Below, in pieces: positions 1-8,915 of a DNA stretch of 64,000 nt (position 1 is the first letter of the stretch; each line of letters opens with the position of its first letter). The stretch comes from Chlorobium sp. Its GTDB lineage: Bacteria > Bacteroidota > Chlorobiia > Chlorobiales > Chlorobiaceae. The position numbers and the translations under genes were made by a program. The notes under the pieces are model-generated. The model was given only the letters and a program-made list of their open reading frames with translations. It did no database searches and was not told the DNA's origin. The stretch spans positions 1 through 64,000 of the forward strand of contig SZXX01000016.1 of the NCBI GenBank assembly GCA_005843825.1, given 5' to 3'.

Positions 1-320
1 CTGCCTATCCGGCAGTGAACGGACCTCCGTCACCTGCTTATCCGCACCACTTTTTCTAAGCTGCCTATCCGGCAGTGAACGGCCGCGATCAAAGCATCTC
101 TCAACTCTTGATTTTCTAAGCTGCCTATCCGGCAGTGAACAAGATCATCAAGATCAAGGAAGAGATGTTTAGTTTCTAAGCTGCCTATCCGGCAGTGAAC
201 ACTTTTCGCATCAGCTCTATCTGAGCGGGTGATTTCTAAGCTGCCTATCCGGCAGTGAACATAATGATACCGAAAATAGTTCTCCGGAGCCGTTTCTAAG
301 CTGCCTATCCGGCAGTGAAC
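1..320 (-). CRISPR. Type I-F CRISPR array, cut by left window edge
   Basis: Five complete 28-nt repeats (53-80, 113-140, 173-200, 233-260, 293-320) and the last 20 nt of a sixth (1-20) recur at exactly 60 nt, separated by five unrelated 32-nt spacers (21-52, 81-112, 141-172, 201-232, 261-292). All visible repeats are identical. Read on the minus strand, the repeat starts GTTCACTGCC and ends GCTTAGAAA, with a CTGCC/GGCAG hairpin around a GGATA loop, which is the known I-F (Cas6f-processed) repeat form and would leave an 8-nt CUUAGAAA handle. Orientation is set by the leader and cas6f lying to the right; the newest spacer should be 261-292. The array continues left of the window, so its total size is unknown. 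Confidence 0.98.
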
Positions 321-448
321 AATCGTTGTTTTTACATAAAAATTTTATTTTAAAAGAGTTAAAAGATTTTTTTAAAAAAAACCTTCTTTGAGAAGTAGAT
401 TTCAAACCATTAACTATCAATGGCTTCTTCGTGAAAAGAAAAAAAGGG
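321..448 (-). promoter_or_regulatory. CRISPR leader
   Basis: A/T-rich gene-free stretch between cas6f and the leader-proximal repeat, the normal place for a I-F leader and array promoter. It contains long A and T tracts, and a near match (one mismatch, 415-427) to the IHF consensus WATCAANNNNTTR. IHF bending is known to direct leader-end spacer integration in I-F systems; its use here is only a guess. Confidence 0.7.
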
Positions 449-1009
449 TTAAAACATAGGAACTGTTGCCTGGTTGCTTAATGCATAGAGATTAAATATT
501 CCAGGTACTTGATTTATTGTCACCTCTTGGCGTATAAACAACTGAAAAGATTGTCCTGTGCTTACGCTTTTTAGTGTTAGATAGGGAAGGTTTAAATGTT
601 TTTGAACGGAATCAGGTATAATTGCCAAGGCCTCTTCCTCAGTTATTTTTTTTCTTTTTATGAGTCTACGCCTCATTCGCTCAGCATTGCTTTTACATTG
701 CACCCGCTGTACCTTGATATAACTAGTTCCAGCGGGCACCTCCTGAATATTTCCTATCCACAAGTGATCCCGTAGACCAGTCAGAGGAACATTTGGCATC
801 AAACACATTAAACCTTCCTCAGTTCCATGAAGCCTCAATCTCATCCCAAGCTGTTTTCTTTTAAGGTTGAAGTCAGGGAAACTCAGACCAATATCGGAGC
901 GTCCTGTCTTTACCAGTGCACTATGTAGCTTGCTATACAATACATTCATAATGATGCTGGGAATAAATTCCGGATCAGGAAGAATTTGAATCTCTAAATA
1001 ATGGTTCAT
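449..1009 (-). CDS. cas6f: Cas6f (Csy4) CRISPR RNA endoribonuclease
   Basis: Processes the array transcript by cutting at the 3' base of the repeat hairpin and stays bound to the crRNA as the head of the Csy surveillance complex. The 186-residue product lines up with Pseudomonas Csy4 from its first residues (MNHYLEIQILPDPEF). The catalytic His29 is present (KLH at 27-29), as are the arginine-rich helix that grips the repeat stem (RMRRRLIKRKK) and the TGQSFQLFIR strand. The ATG at 1009 is chosen over one 36 nt upstream because it matches the family start and follows a GGAG box; it begins 4 nt after the csy3 stop. It lies directly before the leader and array. Confidence 0.96.
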   Translation of the reverse strand: MNHYLEIQILPDPEFIPSIIMNVLYSKLHSALVKTGRSDIGLSFPDFNLKRKQLGMRLRLHGTEEGLMCLMPNVPLTGLRDHLWIGNIQEVPAGTSYIKVQRVQCKSNAERMRRRLIKRKKITEEEALAIIPDSVQKHLNLPYLTLKSVSTGQSFQLFIRQEVTINQVPGIFNLYALSNQATVPMF

Positions 1010-1013
1010 GATT

Positions 1014-2069
1014 TTACTCCTTGCCACTTTCACCGAATACGCCACCTCGTATCAGTGTTGCCATAACAAAATGCTGTGACCCTTTTTCGGCTGGGATCTT
1101 ATCACGAGTTACCCAGGAATCAAGTAATGAATAGAAATCTGCCTTTTCTTTTGGTTGGCGGTATGCTTTGCCCATTGAAGTCACCGAACCATAAGGTTCG
1201 ACGGCAATAGGTCCAACATTCTCTGTATCGTTTTCATTGGGATACCAGTCATCGATAGTACGAAGTGCATTACCGATTTTTTGTGAGTGAATAGCAGCAT
1301 TTTCAGCTACGGAATAGAGTGTCTTGCTCTTTTGGCCTTTGCCAGCACTGCTTTTGTCTAAAATCAATTCCTGGCTTGGGTAGACTTCCTGTCCTTCACC
1401 GATACGAACAAAAGCCACGACATCCAGCAGTACATATCCATCGTCTTTAAGCCCGGCTTCAATCACGTTGCTTAACGCACCCATTGAGTCATGTGATTCA
1501 GACGGCACATTAAAGTCGCGCAGTGAAAACGTCAGCGCATCGAATTTCCATGTTTGTACGCTGTCGCCAGTACGGGAGCTTACCTGCACCTCAATATTCT
1601 CGGCACCCAACCGGTTGCGCCACAAAAAACGGCCATTGGCAAGGTTGCAAGCATATCGCTTTGAGAGTTCACCAAATCCATTTTGACTCACATAGGACTG
1701 CACTATCTTACTGAGCTTTTCTCTATATGCCGAGTTATTACAGGCCGATGGACTGCCCGCTCCACCTAATACCCTCAGGGTAAAGCGAATTTTCAGCGTG
1801 TCGCAATTATTTGGGAGTGTGGCTACATCAACTCGCTGAAGATTCGGGTTTTCAATGGCTGCATCCAATTTTGCAGGATCAGCAGCATCTTTAGCTTTAA
1901 GTCGATTAGAAATAGTGCCACGCACAGCTTTTTCACGAACAATTATTGGCGACCAATTCTTAGCATCGGATCTTTTATCCCAATTGCCAGCAAAAAACAG
2001 GGCATCTGAGGGATCAAGTTTACGTTCAAAAGCCAAAACAGAGGCTGTTTTAATGTCAGGGTTTGCCAT
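1014..2069 (-). CDS. csy3: Cas7f (Csy3) crRNA backbone protein
   Basis: Forms the six-subunit backbone that coats the spacer part of the crRNA in the type I-F Csy complex. The product is 351 residues, the usual family size, beginning MANPDIKTASVLAFERKL and carrying the conserved WSPIIVREKAVRGTISNR stretch near residue 40-55 and the CNLANGRFLWRNRLGAE segment in the middle. The ATG has a clear AAAGGAA ribosome site. It is the fifth gene of the cas operon, 41 nt after csy2 and 4 nt before cas6f. This gap is larger than the other junctions, and the separate ribosome site fits the higher copy number needed for the backbone subunit. Confidence 0.96.
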   Translation of the reverse strand: MANPDIKTASVLAFERKLDPSDALFFAGNWDKRSDAKNWSPIIVREKAVRGTISNRLKAKDAADPAKLDAAIENPNLQRVDVATLPNNCDTLKIRFTLRVLGGAGSPSACNNSAYREKLSKIVQSYVSQNGFGELSKRYACNLANGRFLWRNRLGAENIEVQVSSRTGDSVQTWKFDALTFSLRDFNVPSESHDSMGALSNVIEAGLKDDGYVLLDVVAFVRIGEGQEVYPSQELILDKSSAGKGQKSKTLYSVAENAAIHSQKIGNALRTIDDWYPNENDTENVGPIAVEPYGSVTSMGKAYRQPKEKADFYSLLDSWVTRDKIPAEKGSQHFVMATLIRGGVFGESGKE

Positions 2070-2110
2070 GGTTAAATTCCTTTAAATTATAGTTATTGTT
2101 GAGGATAAAG

Positions 2111-3043
2111 TTATGAACAAATACATCTGTAAAGACCTTTTTCAACATCTGCATCGTGTTGCCAGAAAATATTCCCGGTACCAGTTAAACGATGAGGGCT
2201 TATCCATTGGCCCAATGAATACAGACATTCTACAAAGCAAAATGGGGTCTCATTATCTCGAGCATTGAGCACCTGCCCAGCTTCGTAGCATTGAGCAATT
2301 GATCGGTAACCTACAGGTATGGGTACAATCCATCCTGGTTTTTTACGTATTTCCCATTCAACAGTTTCTGATTCAGGTTCGGCGGCAACAGGCTCATAAT
2401 TCAGACTTGATAAATCAAGCAAGGCATCAAGGGATGTGGCTTCCGGGTTGGTTCTTTGCAATTCAGTGGTACGCTCATACAGCAAATCTTCTCGGCTGGT
2501 CAACAAAAAGCCGGGTAATAGACGACGAAGCTCTGTATTAAGTGCCTCGCCCGTAATATCCCAATCCATCAAGCGCGTCTTTCCCTTTTTTGTAAAAGAA
2601 GAAAGGATGCTGCCGCCGGCAAAACGAAGGCAAAGAGCCGTATCGTTTATAGTGGCGGCCATTTGCTCCACTTCCGAAGGGTTCATTTGTAAATAACTAT
2701 CGCTTTGTATCTGTATCAAGAGACTCAGTGTGATATGCGCTCGTCCTTCTTCAGCAAAAGAAGGTGAGTCACCGTCTTTGTTGAGTGGGTTCCGAGTTAA
2801 ACAAAAAACTTTATCCCCTCTTTCTGGAGAAAATATCTGAGGTTCAAAACGATGGCAAACAACAGCTACGCCACAAAAACTCAGGTCACTATAGCGTGAT
2901 TTGAGTTTACGCTCCAGAGCATGCGCAAAGCCAAGAATTGCGGTTATTGAAGGGAATCCCCAAGTCAGTGGACTGGAAATACAGTTGACATTTTGTATGC
3001 GCAACCAGGGTAACACCAATAATGCGTCAGGGTTCTGGATCAT
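2111..3043 (-). CDS. csy2: Cas5f (Csy2) protein
   Basis: Binds the 5' handle of the crRNA together with Csy1 and caps the tail of the type I-F surveillance complex. The product of 310 residues starts MIQNPDALLVLPWLRIQNVN, which is the family's typical N-terminus, followed by SSPLTWGFPSITAILGF. A start 54 nt upstream is open but adds residues absent from the family. The chosen ATG overlaps the csy1 stop codon as ATGA and follows CCGGAG with good spacing, so the two genes are translationally coupled, as expected for proteins that form a heterodimer. Confidence 0.95.
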   Translation of the reverse strand: MIQNPDALLVLPWLRIQNVNCISSPLTWGFPSITAILGFAHALERKLKSRYSDLSFCGVAVVCHRFEPQIFSPERGDKVFCLTRNPLNKDGDSPSFAEEGRAHITLSLLIQIQSDSYLQMNPSEVEQMAATINDTALCLRFAGGSILSSFTKKGKTRLMDWDITGEALNTELRRLLPGFLLTSREDLLYERTTELQRTNPEATSLDALLDLSSLNYEPVAAEPESETVEWEIRKKPGWIVPIPVGYRSIAQCYEAGQVLNARDNETPFCFVECLYSLGQWISPHRLTGTGNIFWQHDADVEKGLYRCICS

Positions 3044-4326
3044 AGGTCTATCTCCGGAGTGAGCCATGCAAGCTCTTTTTGTAAAAGTTTTTTCCATTCA
3101 AGGCGCTCAGCATCGCCAAAACGGAGATGATCAGTTTGTAAGGTTGCGTTAAGCCAGTTGGCAAACTCATGGCATATCCGGCTCTCCCAGTCTGTAGTTT
3201 CCCTTTGTTTTTGCCAGTCGTCATCAGCTCGCTCTGGATCTAACCAGAACGCCTGAGCCTGGTTAAGCCGGCACTCCGGGTTTTGTGTCCAACCGGGCAG
3301 TAACCCTTGTATCTCTGAGGAGTACTGTAATAACCTGTCTATAATTTCAGAGACTAATTCGGCTCTTCTTTGACGAATCTCTGCATTACTCTCGCGGTCT
3401 TGCACCTTGATCAAAAAGTTTTTAAGCTCGTTGATAAGGCGCTTGGCTTTCCCTGCAAATATTTTCGGGAATATGGTATCAACCCCAAGAGGTGGACGAA
3501 CTGCTGAAGAATGCCATGATGGGGGAAGTGATGGTAGCAAGTAAGCCATCCCTCTGCGTTCGCTGTTTAACTGGGAAATATTTTGCGGCTTGGTTCCCCC
3601 AAAATTTTGAACAGCCAAGTTCGGGTAATCCCTATAACCGTGAGGATGATAGTTCTCCTCCCGCCTTGCTTTACGAGCGGCTTTAGTATCATCTTCATAC
3701 CTGGTCTGAACCTGCTTATAAACTTCATGGACTAGAGCAGTCGGAAAGAGTGGTGCCAAAAGGTGGTATTTTCTATCTGGCAGGGGGAAGTAGATTTGCT
3801 TTGCAAGAGTGTCTGAAGATGCACTGCTCTTCATTTCTTTGATAGCACCAAACAGCTGAAACCATCTGTCTTTTTTTTCTTCTGATGCTGGTAATGAAAG
3901 CCGAAATGCATTATCATTACGCAACATCCGAGATAACAGAGTCTCTTCTTGATGCTTTAATTGCAGGAACTTGTAAATATCCAATGCGGCAGCATTACCG
4001 ACAACATCATGGAGAGGCAGTTTGATACTTGCTGTTGAGACACAGAATGCATCATGATTATCATCTTTTGATGCATACAGAGAACTACCTCTCGCGTCAG
4101 GATTTTGATATTTTATTGCATGAGTGACCAATGTTAATTCTTTAACACGCAGGGATTTATTATCCAGCCATGCTTCCAGTTGATACTCCTTCCTCAGGGC
4201 CGTATCTTTTTCATCATCCAACTCGTTTAGTTTCTTCAGCTTATCTTCTAAGCGATCATAAAGGAATTTCTCCATGATCTCCTTTAATGCCGTCGCCTCG
4301 GCCATAACCTCAGTGTTTGGTTGCAT
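3040..4326 (-). CDS. csy1: Cas8f (Csy1) large subunit
   Basis: Large subunit of the type I-F Csy complex; in the family it pairs with Csy2 on the crRNA handle, reads the PAM and recruits Cas2-3. The 428-residue product has the expected order: a charged helical N-terminus, the conserved GNAAALDIYKFLQLKH region near residues 110-125, the AVQNFGGTKPQNISQLNSER motif near 250-265, and a helical C-terminal bundle. The first ATG (4326) lacks an obvious ribosome site; a second Met at 4305 follows GAGG and is an alternative start. It lies 54 nt after cas2-3 and overlaps csy2 by 4 nt. Confidence 0.95.
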   Translation of the reverse strand: MQPNTEVMAEATALKEIMEKFLYDRLEDKLKKLNELDDEKDTALRKEYQLEAWLDNKSLRVKELTLVTHAIKYQNPDARGSSLYASKDDNHDAFCVSTASIKLPLHDVVGNAAALDIYKFLQLKHQEETLLSRMLRNDNAFRLSLPASEEKKDRWFQLFGAIKEMKSSASSDTLAKQIYFPLPDRKYHLLAPLFPTALVHEVYKQVQTRYEDDTKAARKARREENYHPHGYRDYPNLAVQNFGGTKPQNISQLNSERRGMAYLLPSLPPSWHSSAVRPPLGVDTIFPKIFAGKAKRLINELKNFLIKVQDRESNAEIRQRRAELVSEIIDRLLQYSSEIQGLLPGWTQNPECRLNQAQAFWLDPERADDDWQKQRETTDWESRICHEFANWLNATLQTDHLRFGDAERLEWKKLLQKELAWLTPEIDL

Positions 4327-4380
4327 TCTACAGCTTATTTAGTGTTCTTGGTTAAGTTCCATATTACTGTGTCATGTTGC

Positions 4381-7300
4381 TCATTCGTTATATCGTCGGA
4401 TACCTAAAACATGATGATAACGCCATCCCTGTTCAGCGCCTCTTTTTGGGAGCTCCACCCATCCAAAGCGCCGGGCACACTCTCTTCGATCCATTGAGAA
4501 TCGAACGGCTAAAGAGTCTACCATCGACAGATAATCATTTTCGATAAACGGATGGATGCGTTCACCGACGCTCAGATTTATTCGTTGAAACAGGCCGTCA
4601 GTCGCCTTTGGTTCATCACATTCCAGATCATAAAAACAAGCGGAGTCTTCGTACTCATCAAGCAAAAGCCCAAAGCGCTGTCTCCCTAAAGGATCATATC
4701 GAAATGGTGTTTCCCTTTGCCATTCGCCAGCCAATATCGCCTGAGTTTCCCACCATATTTGGATAGGTTCAGTCATGGCCCCTTGACCAAGCATCAGTGC
4801 CTGTAATCTGGCATGTTCCAGGTCAGCCAGATTATCTTTTGGCGAAAGAGTCACTCCCGACACAATTCTTGGCGAGGCATTGATCTCTTTATATTGCTCT
4901 GGTTTTAATAGCTGTTCAAGTTCGTGAGTGTTGAGAGGATAAAGTTTTGTCTCAAACCCAGGGTGGCAAAAAGTCGGGTTGCTATGTGTCTGTTCCAGAC
5001 TTTTAATATTGGTACCCAAAAGAAAAATATTAGGTGTATCACAGGGTTCAGTTCGGTGGCGTTTAACGCGGCCTGCCAGCTGAATGATTGAGCGCATTGA
5101 TGATGGTTCCACAATAGCCCAATCGTAGTCATGGTCTCGCCCCACTTCAGCCACGGGTGTCGCCAACACCACAATCAGAAGATTTTCTTCCTCGGTCTTA
5201 TCAATCATGTTGCGGAGGAATGGATCAAGAAAAACCTTTTCCGGATCTTTACGATCAAGGAGCCGATCAAGCTTTGATTCAATTTCCGAACGAACCAGCA
5301 AGGGGTGATGGGAGTGATAACAACAGAGCCTGATCTGATGATTTTGCCCTGCACCAAGAGAAAAAAGGGTTTGGGCAATATCAATGAGTGGATCAATATT
5401 GGCCAGTCGTATCAGTCCAAAACTTACCTGTTTCCTTGTCTGAGGGTCGATACTGTGATGGCTTTTATGCAGCTGGTGAAGCAATGTATGAAGCTCCTTG
5501 GCGACGTCGCTTCGAATGTCTTTCTTTTGCTGGCTCTTGCTTGTTATTGGTACAATCACTGCGCGCCGTCGGACTGCTGCTCCCTCCAGCTTTTTCAATC
5601 GTGCGGCCACGACTTCATCATGTGCTTGACGATAACTCGATGATTCGTGATGGTAACTTGCTGTGGCGCTGTTGTTATGTTCATCGAACCAGGCACAACA
5701 GATATTTACAGGCTGCCCGGGAATTCCTCTTGCTTTTTGGAATTGTGCTCGCCCTGCACTATACGCCTGAAATAACCCTTCAACCAGTGATGGGGGAAGG
5801 GTTGCCGATGAAAGCAGAATTTTGCAACCCAACAATCCAGCCCAATGAACCAGTCGGGTTAAGGCGGGTAGATCTGCTATATCGAAATCATCAGGTTCGT
5901 CCAGCACCAGATCTGAAGTCAGCAGCCGAAGCATCGGCGCAATTTGCCTGCCCCCTTTTGTCGCTTCTGTAGCTCCAATAAGATGATCGATGGTACAGGT
6001 AAGAATTGGTGCGGCAATCAAAGATTGTGCATGAGGTGTATTTTGAATCCACTGACCTAATGGCCCGATATCCAAAGTGCCATCAAAATGGACATAACTA
6101 TAGTCAGTCGGTAAAAGCGATTCCGATGATTCTGAACCACATGCTTGAATGTGGAGTTCTTCTTTTGTGTCAGATTCCAGGTTGAACAATGCTTTAACAG
6201 CTGTTGAACCTATCATGACAGCCAAATCATCCGATTCCAAGCCAAGTCTTGTTCGATACGCTTCACCTGTTTGCAGGGTTAACGTACGCAACCCCAACGC
6301 TATGGTAAAACGCGCACCTTTCACCGGGTCTGCCAAGCCATACATAATTCTGGCATTGGCAAAGGTTTTGCCACAACCGGTAGACGCCATATTGACACCA
6401 AAAAAGCCATTTGCAGCGGCCTGTCCGCGTATGGAACATGCAAGATCATAGGCATTATCCTGCCAGCGATACCGCGCATCTACGGAACGTTGTTTAAATC
6501 CTTTGTGTCGGGCAATCCGTGGTAAAGAACGTTCGAGCGTTGGTAATGTTTGTAGAATCCTTCTGGCATTACTTTCCACTCCAAGCAAATGCTCGTCAAG
6601 CCGTTGTTTCTGTTTGCCGGTAAGGTGGTCAGTATTGGCGAACAAAGGAAATCCGGTATCACCGAGTTCAGGATGTACCGGTAAACTGGAATAGTAATGA
6701 TCGGCAAGCATCAGACCCAAACGGGCAAGATGCAAAGTATAGATGCTTTCCAGCCAGGGAGTTGAAAGCAGGTTCGGTCGTTTCAACGCAACATCAGCAA
6801 GGTATCGTGCACGTACTTGCCAATGAGTGCTGTTTATGGGTAGTTGTTTGAATTCCCAACAAGGCATCTTCTCTTGTTTCGATGCCTCGGTACGAGATGA
6901 GTTCCATTCGGGACCTAATTGCATCAGTAACGAATTGAGCCGTTTAGAGTTAAACCGAGGTTTCTGAGATTGTCCGTCAGTTTTAATCCACTGCTGCTTT
7001 GGAAGTTGATGATGGGTTACCATCAACCATGCAATAGTTTGGGCAAATGGTGGTAATGTTTTAAAAGGGCTTTCAGCTGATTGATCTTCTCTTCCATCTG
7101 TAATTAAAATGTCAAAATAGGAACGGATGTCGAGAGCGGATTCTCCCTTACCGATATTGGATAAACATGTTAGCCAGGCAGTGTCTTTTGCCGTATTATC
7201 CTCAGCTATACCAAGAGTCGCTTTGGTGACAAATGCCTCAAAAAGACGCAATGAAACCCACTCATGCCGGTAAGCATCAGCAACAGCTTTTTTGTTGTCG

Positions 7301-7710
7301 GTAAGTTTTTTCTGGAAACCAAGACTTGCCTTGCCAAAATCGTGAAACAGCGCACCGATAGAAGCCAAAATCCGTATATCCTGTAGGGTATGCCAATCAT
7401 TTTCATCTTTTCTTCGTAAGACATCAGTTGTTGTACTGTTTGTAGGAACCATCCCGCGCTCATTGAATTGACTGGCATTTCCGACAATCCAAAGAAGGTC
7501 CGTACGATCCTTGCCTCGAATCCAGTGGCAAGCTATTGCGCTGTTTCGTCTTGCTGTGCGTTTCAGGAGCTTTTTGATGGTATAAAGACCCTGCTGAGTG
7601 ATGTGCGTCTGCCATGTCCGGCTTCCAAACCGTTCAGCGAATTGATCAAGGATCCGCCTTGTTTCTGGAAGGGCATTTTTAGAGCATTCCGATACGAATA
7701 AAACATTCAA
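4381..7710 (-). CDS. cas2-3: Cas2-Cas3 fusion, type I-F nuclease-helicase
   Basis: Combines adaptation (with Cas1) and target DNA destruction in one 1109-residue protein, the hallmark of I-F systems. A Cas2-like ferredoxin fold spans about residues 1-95. The HD nuclease follows, with its HD pair at 123-124 (LFHDFGKASLGF) and a later THHQLPK motif. The superfamily 2 helicase carries Walker A STGCGKT near 443, a DEPDD Walker B near 602 and a SSATLPP motif III; a C-terminal helicase half and tail complete it. The start is TTG at 7710: it matches the family N-terminus (MNVLFVSEC), follows GGAG by 7 nt, and overlaps the cas1 stop as TTGA. No ATG start gives the conserved Cas2 beginning. All key motifs are intact. 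Confidence 0.97.
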   Translation of the reverse strand: MNVLFVSECSKNALPETRRILDQFAERFGSRTWQTHITQQGLYTIKKLLKRTARRNSAIACHWIRGKDRTDLLWIVGNASQFNERGMVPTNSTTTDVLRRKDENDWHTLQDIRILASIGALFHDFGKASLGFQKKLTDNKKAVADAYRHEWVSLRLFEAFVTKATLGIAEDNTAKDTAWLTCLSNIGKGESALDIRSYFDILITDGREDQSAESPFKTLPPFAQTIAWLMVTHHQLPKQQWIKTDGQSQKPRFNSKRLNSLLMQLGPEWNSSRTEASKQEKMPCWEFKQLPINSTHWQVRARYLADVALKRPNLLSTPWLESIYTLHLARLGLMLADHYYSSLPVHPELGDTGFPLFANTDHLTGKQKQRLDEHLLGVESNARRILQTLPTLERSLPRIARHKGFKQRSVDARYRWQDNAYDLACSIRGQAAANGFFGVNMASTGCGKTFANARIMYGLADPVKGARFTIALGLRTLTLQTGEAYRTRLGLESDDLAVMIGSTAVKALFNLESDTKEELHIQACGSESSESLLPTDYSYVHFDGTLDIGPLGQWIQNTPHAQSLIAAPILTCTIDHLIGATEATKGGRQIAPMLRLLTSDLVLDEPDDFDIADLPALTRLVHWAGLLGCKILLSSATLPPSLVEGLFQAYSAGRAQFQKARGIPGQPVNICCAWFDEHNNSATASYHHESSSYRQAHDEVVAARLKKLEGAAVRRRAVIVPITSKSQQKKDIRSDVAKELHTLLHQLHKSHHSIDPQTRKQVSFGLIRLANIDPLIDIAQTLFSLGAGQNHQIRLCCYHSHHPLLVRSEIESKLDRLLDRKDPEKVFLDPFLRNMIDKTEEENLLIVVLATPVAEVGRDHDYDWAIVEPSSMRSIIQLAGRVKRHRTEPCDTPNIFLLGTNIKSLEQTHSNPTFCHPGFETKLYPLNTHELEQLLKPEQYKEINASPRIVSGVTLSPKDNLADLEHARLQALMLGQGAMTEPIQIWWETQAILAGEWQRETPFRYDPLGRQRFGLLLDEYEDSACFYDLECDEPKATDGLFQRINLSVGERIHPFIENDYLSMVDSLAVRFSMDRRECARRFGWVELPKRGAEQGWRYHHVLGIRRYNE

Positions 7711-8678
7711 TGTGCTTCTCCGGTAGTCAAGGCAATCTCTTTCAAGGAATCAATAATAAAGTCAAGGGCTTCATGTTTGGTAAAACTCCTTATGCAGGCT
7801 TGACGGAAGTCGCTTTCATCATCGCCGCGTACAGCAGCAACAAAAGCTAAAGGCAGTACCAAAGCGTCTTTTATAAGATCAGCAGCATCAAAAACAAGAC
7901 CTCCACGGCGTGTTTTGCCATGTAATACCGCCAACCCGTGGGGCAGACCTAACACCCATGTTGCAGAAGCGCCCAAGCCGTATGCTAGATAATTCCCATG
8001 ATCAAGAAACTTGTTTGCAGGATCAGTGCCTTGCCCTTTTTTTGATCGTGAAAAGTCACCATAGTGCACAGCCTTTGCCGCAAATTTGAACAGGAGTTTG
8101 CTGAGCCGGGCCTCCATCGTAAGCAACTGCATAGTGTCTTGCGCTAACGGTAGATCATCACAAAACTTATCCAACACATGCTGCAACTCCACAAGATCAA
8201 TCAGAAAACCTTCATCACACAAAACCTTCTTTGCCCAATGATGACGAATGAAATTCAGCCGTTTCAGCTGTAAGGTTTTTGCTGCATCAAGTCGTTGCTT
8301 ATCATCGAACCAAAACTGAACCCAGGCTTGCAGGTATTCCGTAGGGCGATATTCACATTGGGGAGAAAACCAGGACACTTCAAAATCAAATTCATTGGCG
8401 CTGAATAATGGGGTTCCGCCGCCCCCACAAAATCCAACCAAAACGCCAGCTTTTGCCAATCCACGCATAGCAGACTGAGTAATCGAAGTGCCTGTTCCTA
8501 GGAGTATTGTTGTCGTATTGGCAATCGGTATATTCCAATAAAGTGAATCTTTCCCAGCATCAGTCAGGTACTCCACCCTACCACCATTGGTTAACACTCG
8601 ACAATGCTCCAAATAATAAATATTGGCACGCTTCGAATGGAGTATCGTTTTTAAGTCAGAGGATGATATGTCCTGCAT
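7707..8678 (-). CDS. cas1: Cas1, type I-F spacer integrase
   Basis: Integrase that, with the Cas2 part of Cas2-3, inserts new spacers at the leader end of the array. The 323-residue product shows the I-F Cas1 signature SKRANIYYLEHCRVL, the GTGTSITQ and GFCGGGGTPLFSANE stretches, and the metal ligands expected from the Pseudomonas enzyme: E189 (TMEARLSK), H253 (LAVLHGK) and D264/D267 (FDAADLIKD). It is the first gene of the cas operon, so the operon promoter should lie in 8679-8915. The stop overlaps the cas2-3 TTG. No ribosome site stands out upstream of the ATG. Confidence 0.97.
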   Translation of the reverse strand: MQDISSSDLKTILHSKRANIYYLEHCRVLTNGGRVEYLTDAGKDSLYWNIPIANTTTILLGTGTSITQSAMRGLAKAGVLVGFCGGGGTPLFSANEFDFEVSWFSPQCEYRPTEYLQAWVQFWFDDKQRLDAAKTLQLKRLNFIRHHWAKKVLCDEGFLIDLVELQHVLDKFCDDLPLAQDTMQLLTMEARLSKLLFKFAAKAVHYGDFSRSKKGQGTDPANKFLDHGNYLAYGLGASATWVLGLPHGLAVLHGKTRRGGLVFDAADLIKDALVLPLAFVAAVRGDDESDFRQACIRSFTKHEALDFIIDSLKEIALTTGEAH

Positions 8679-8915
8679 TTTCTGTTTTGTTGCTTGGGGG
8701 AGGATAAGAATAATAAACCACGATCTGGATATCCCGTTATTACTTCATTTAATTACAAATTATTACACTCACAATAAAGTGAAATTGAATAAATTCTTAC
8801 ACAAAAAAGATAACTCAACATGTAGGTCAAAAGCTGTCCTAGGTTATCCTAAGTTTCAATTTTTTTACCTTACAGATAATCAGTCCGGCAGTAAGAAGAG
8901 TCAACCTTCAACGTT
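8679..8915. other. A/T-rich divergent intergenic region, presumed cas promoter
   Basis: Gene-free 237-nt stretch between cas1 (minus) and the next plus-strand ORF. It is A/T-rich and should hold the cas operon promoter and perhaps a divergent one. I see no convincing -35/-10 pair or operator palindrome by eye. Confidence 0.4.

Noticed and set aside
141-172. Spacer shares about 13 nt with a stretch inside queF (near 33681)
   Set aside because: A 13-nt match out of 32 in a Lys/Ile-codon-rich string is expected by chance and is too short for a self-target.
5388-5972. 194-codon plus-strand ORF inside cas2-3
   Set aside because: It lies wholly antisense to the conserved helicase region and has no recognisable motif.
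4381-8678. Apparent lack of a separate cas2 gene
   Set aside because: Cas2 is fused to the N-terminus of Cas3, as always in type I-F.
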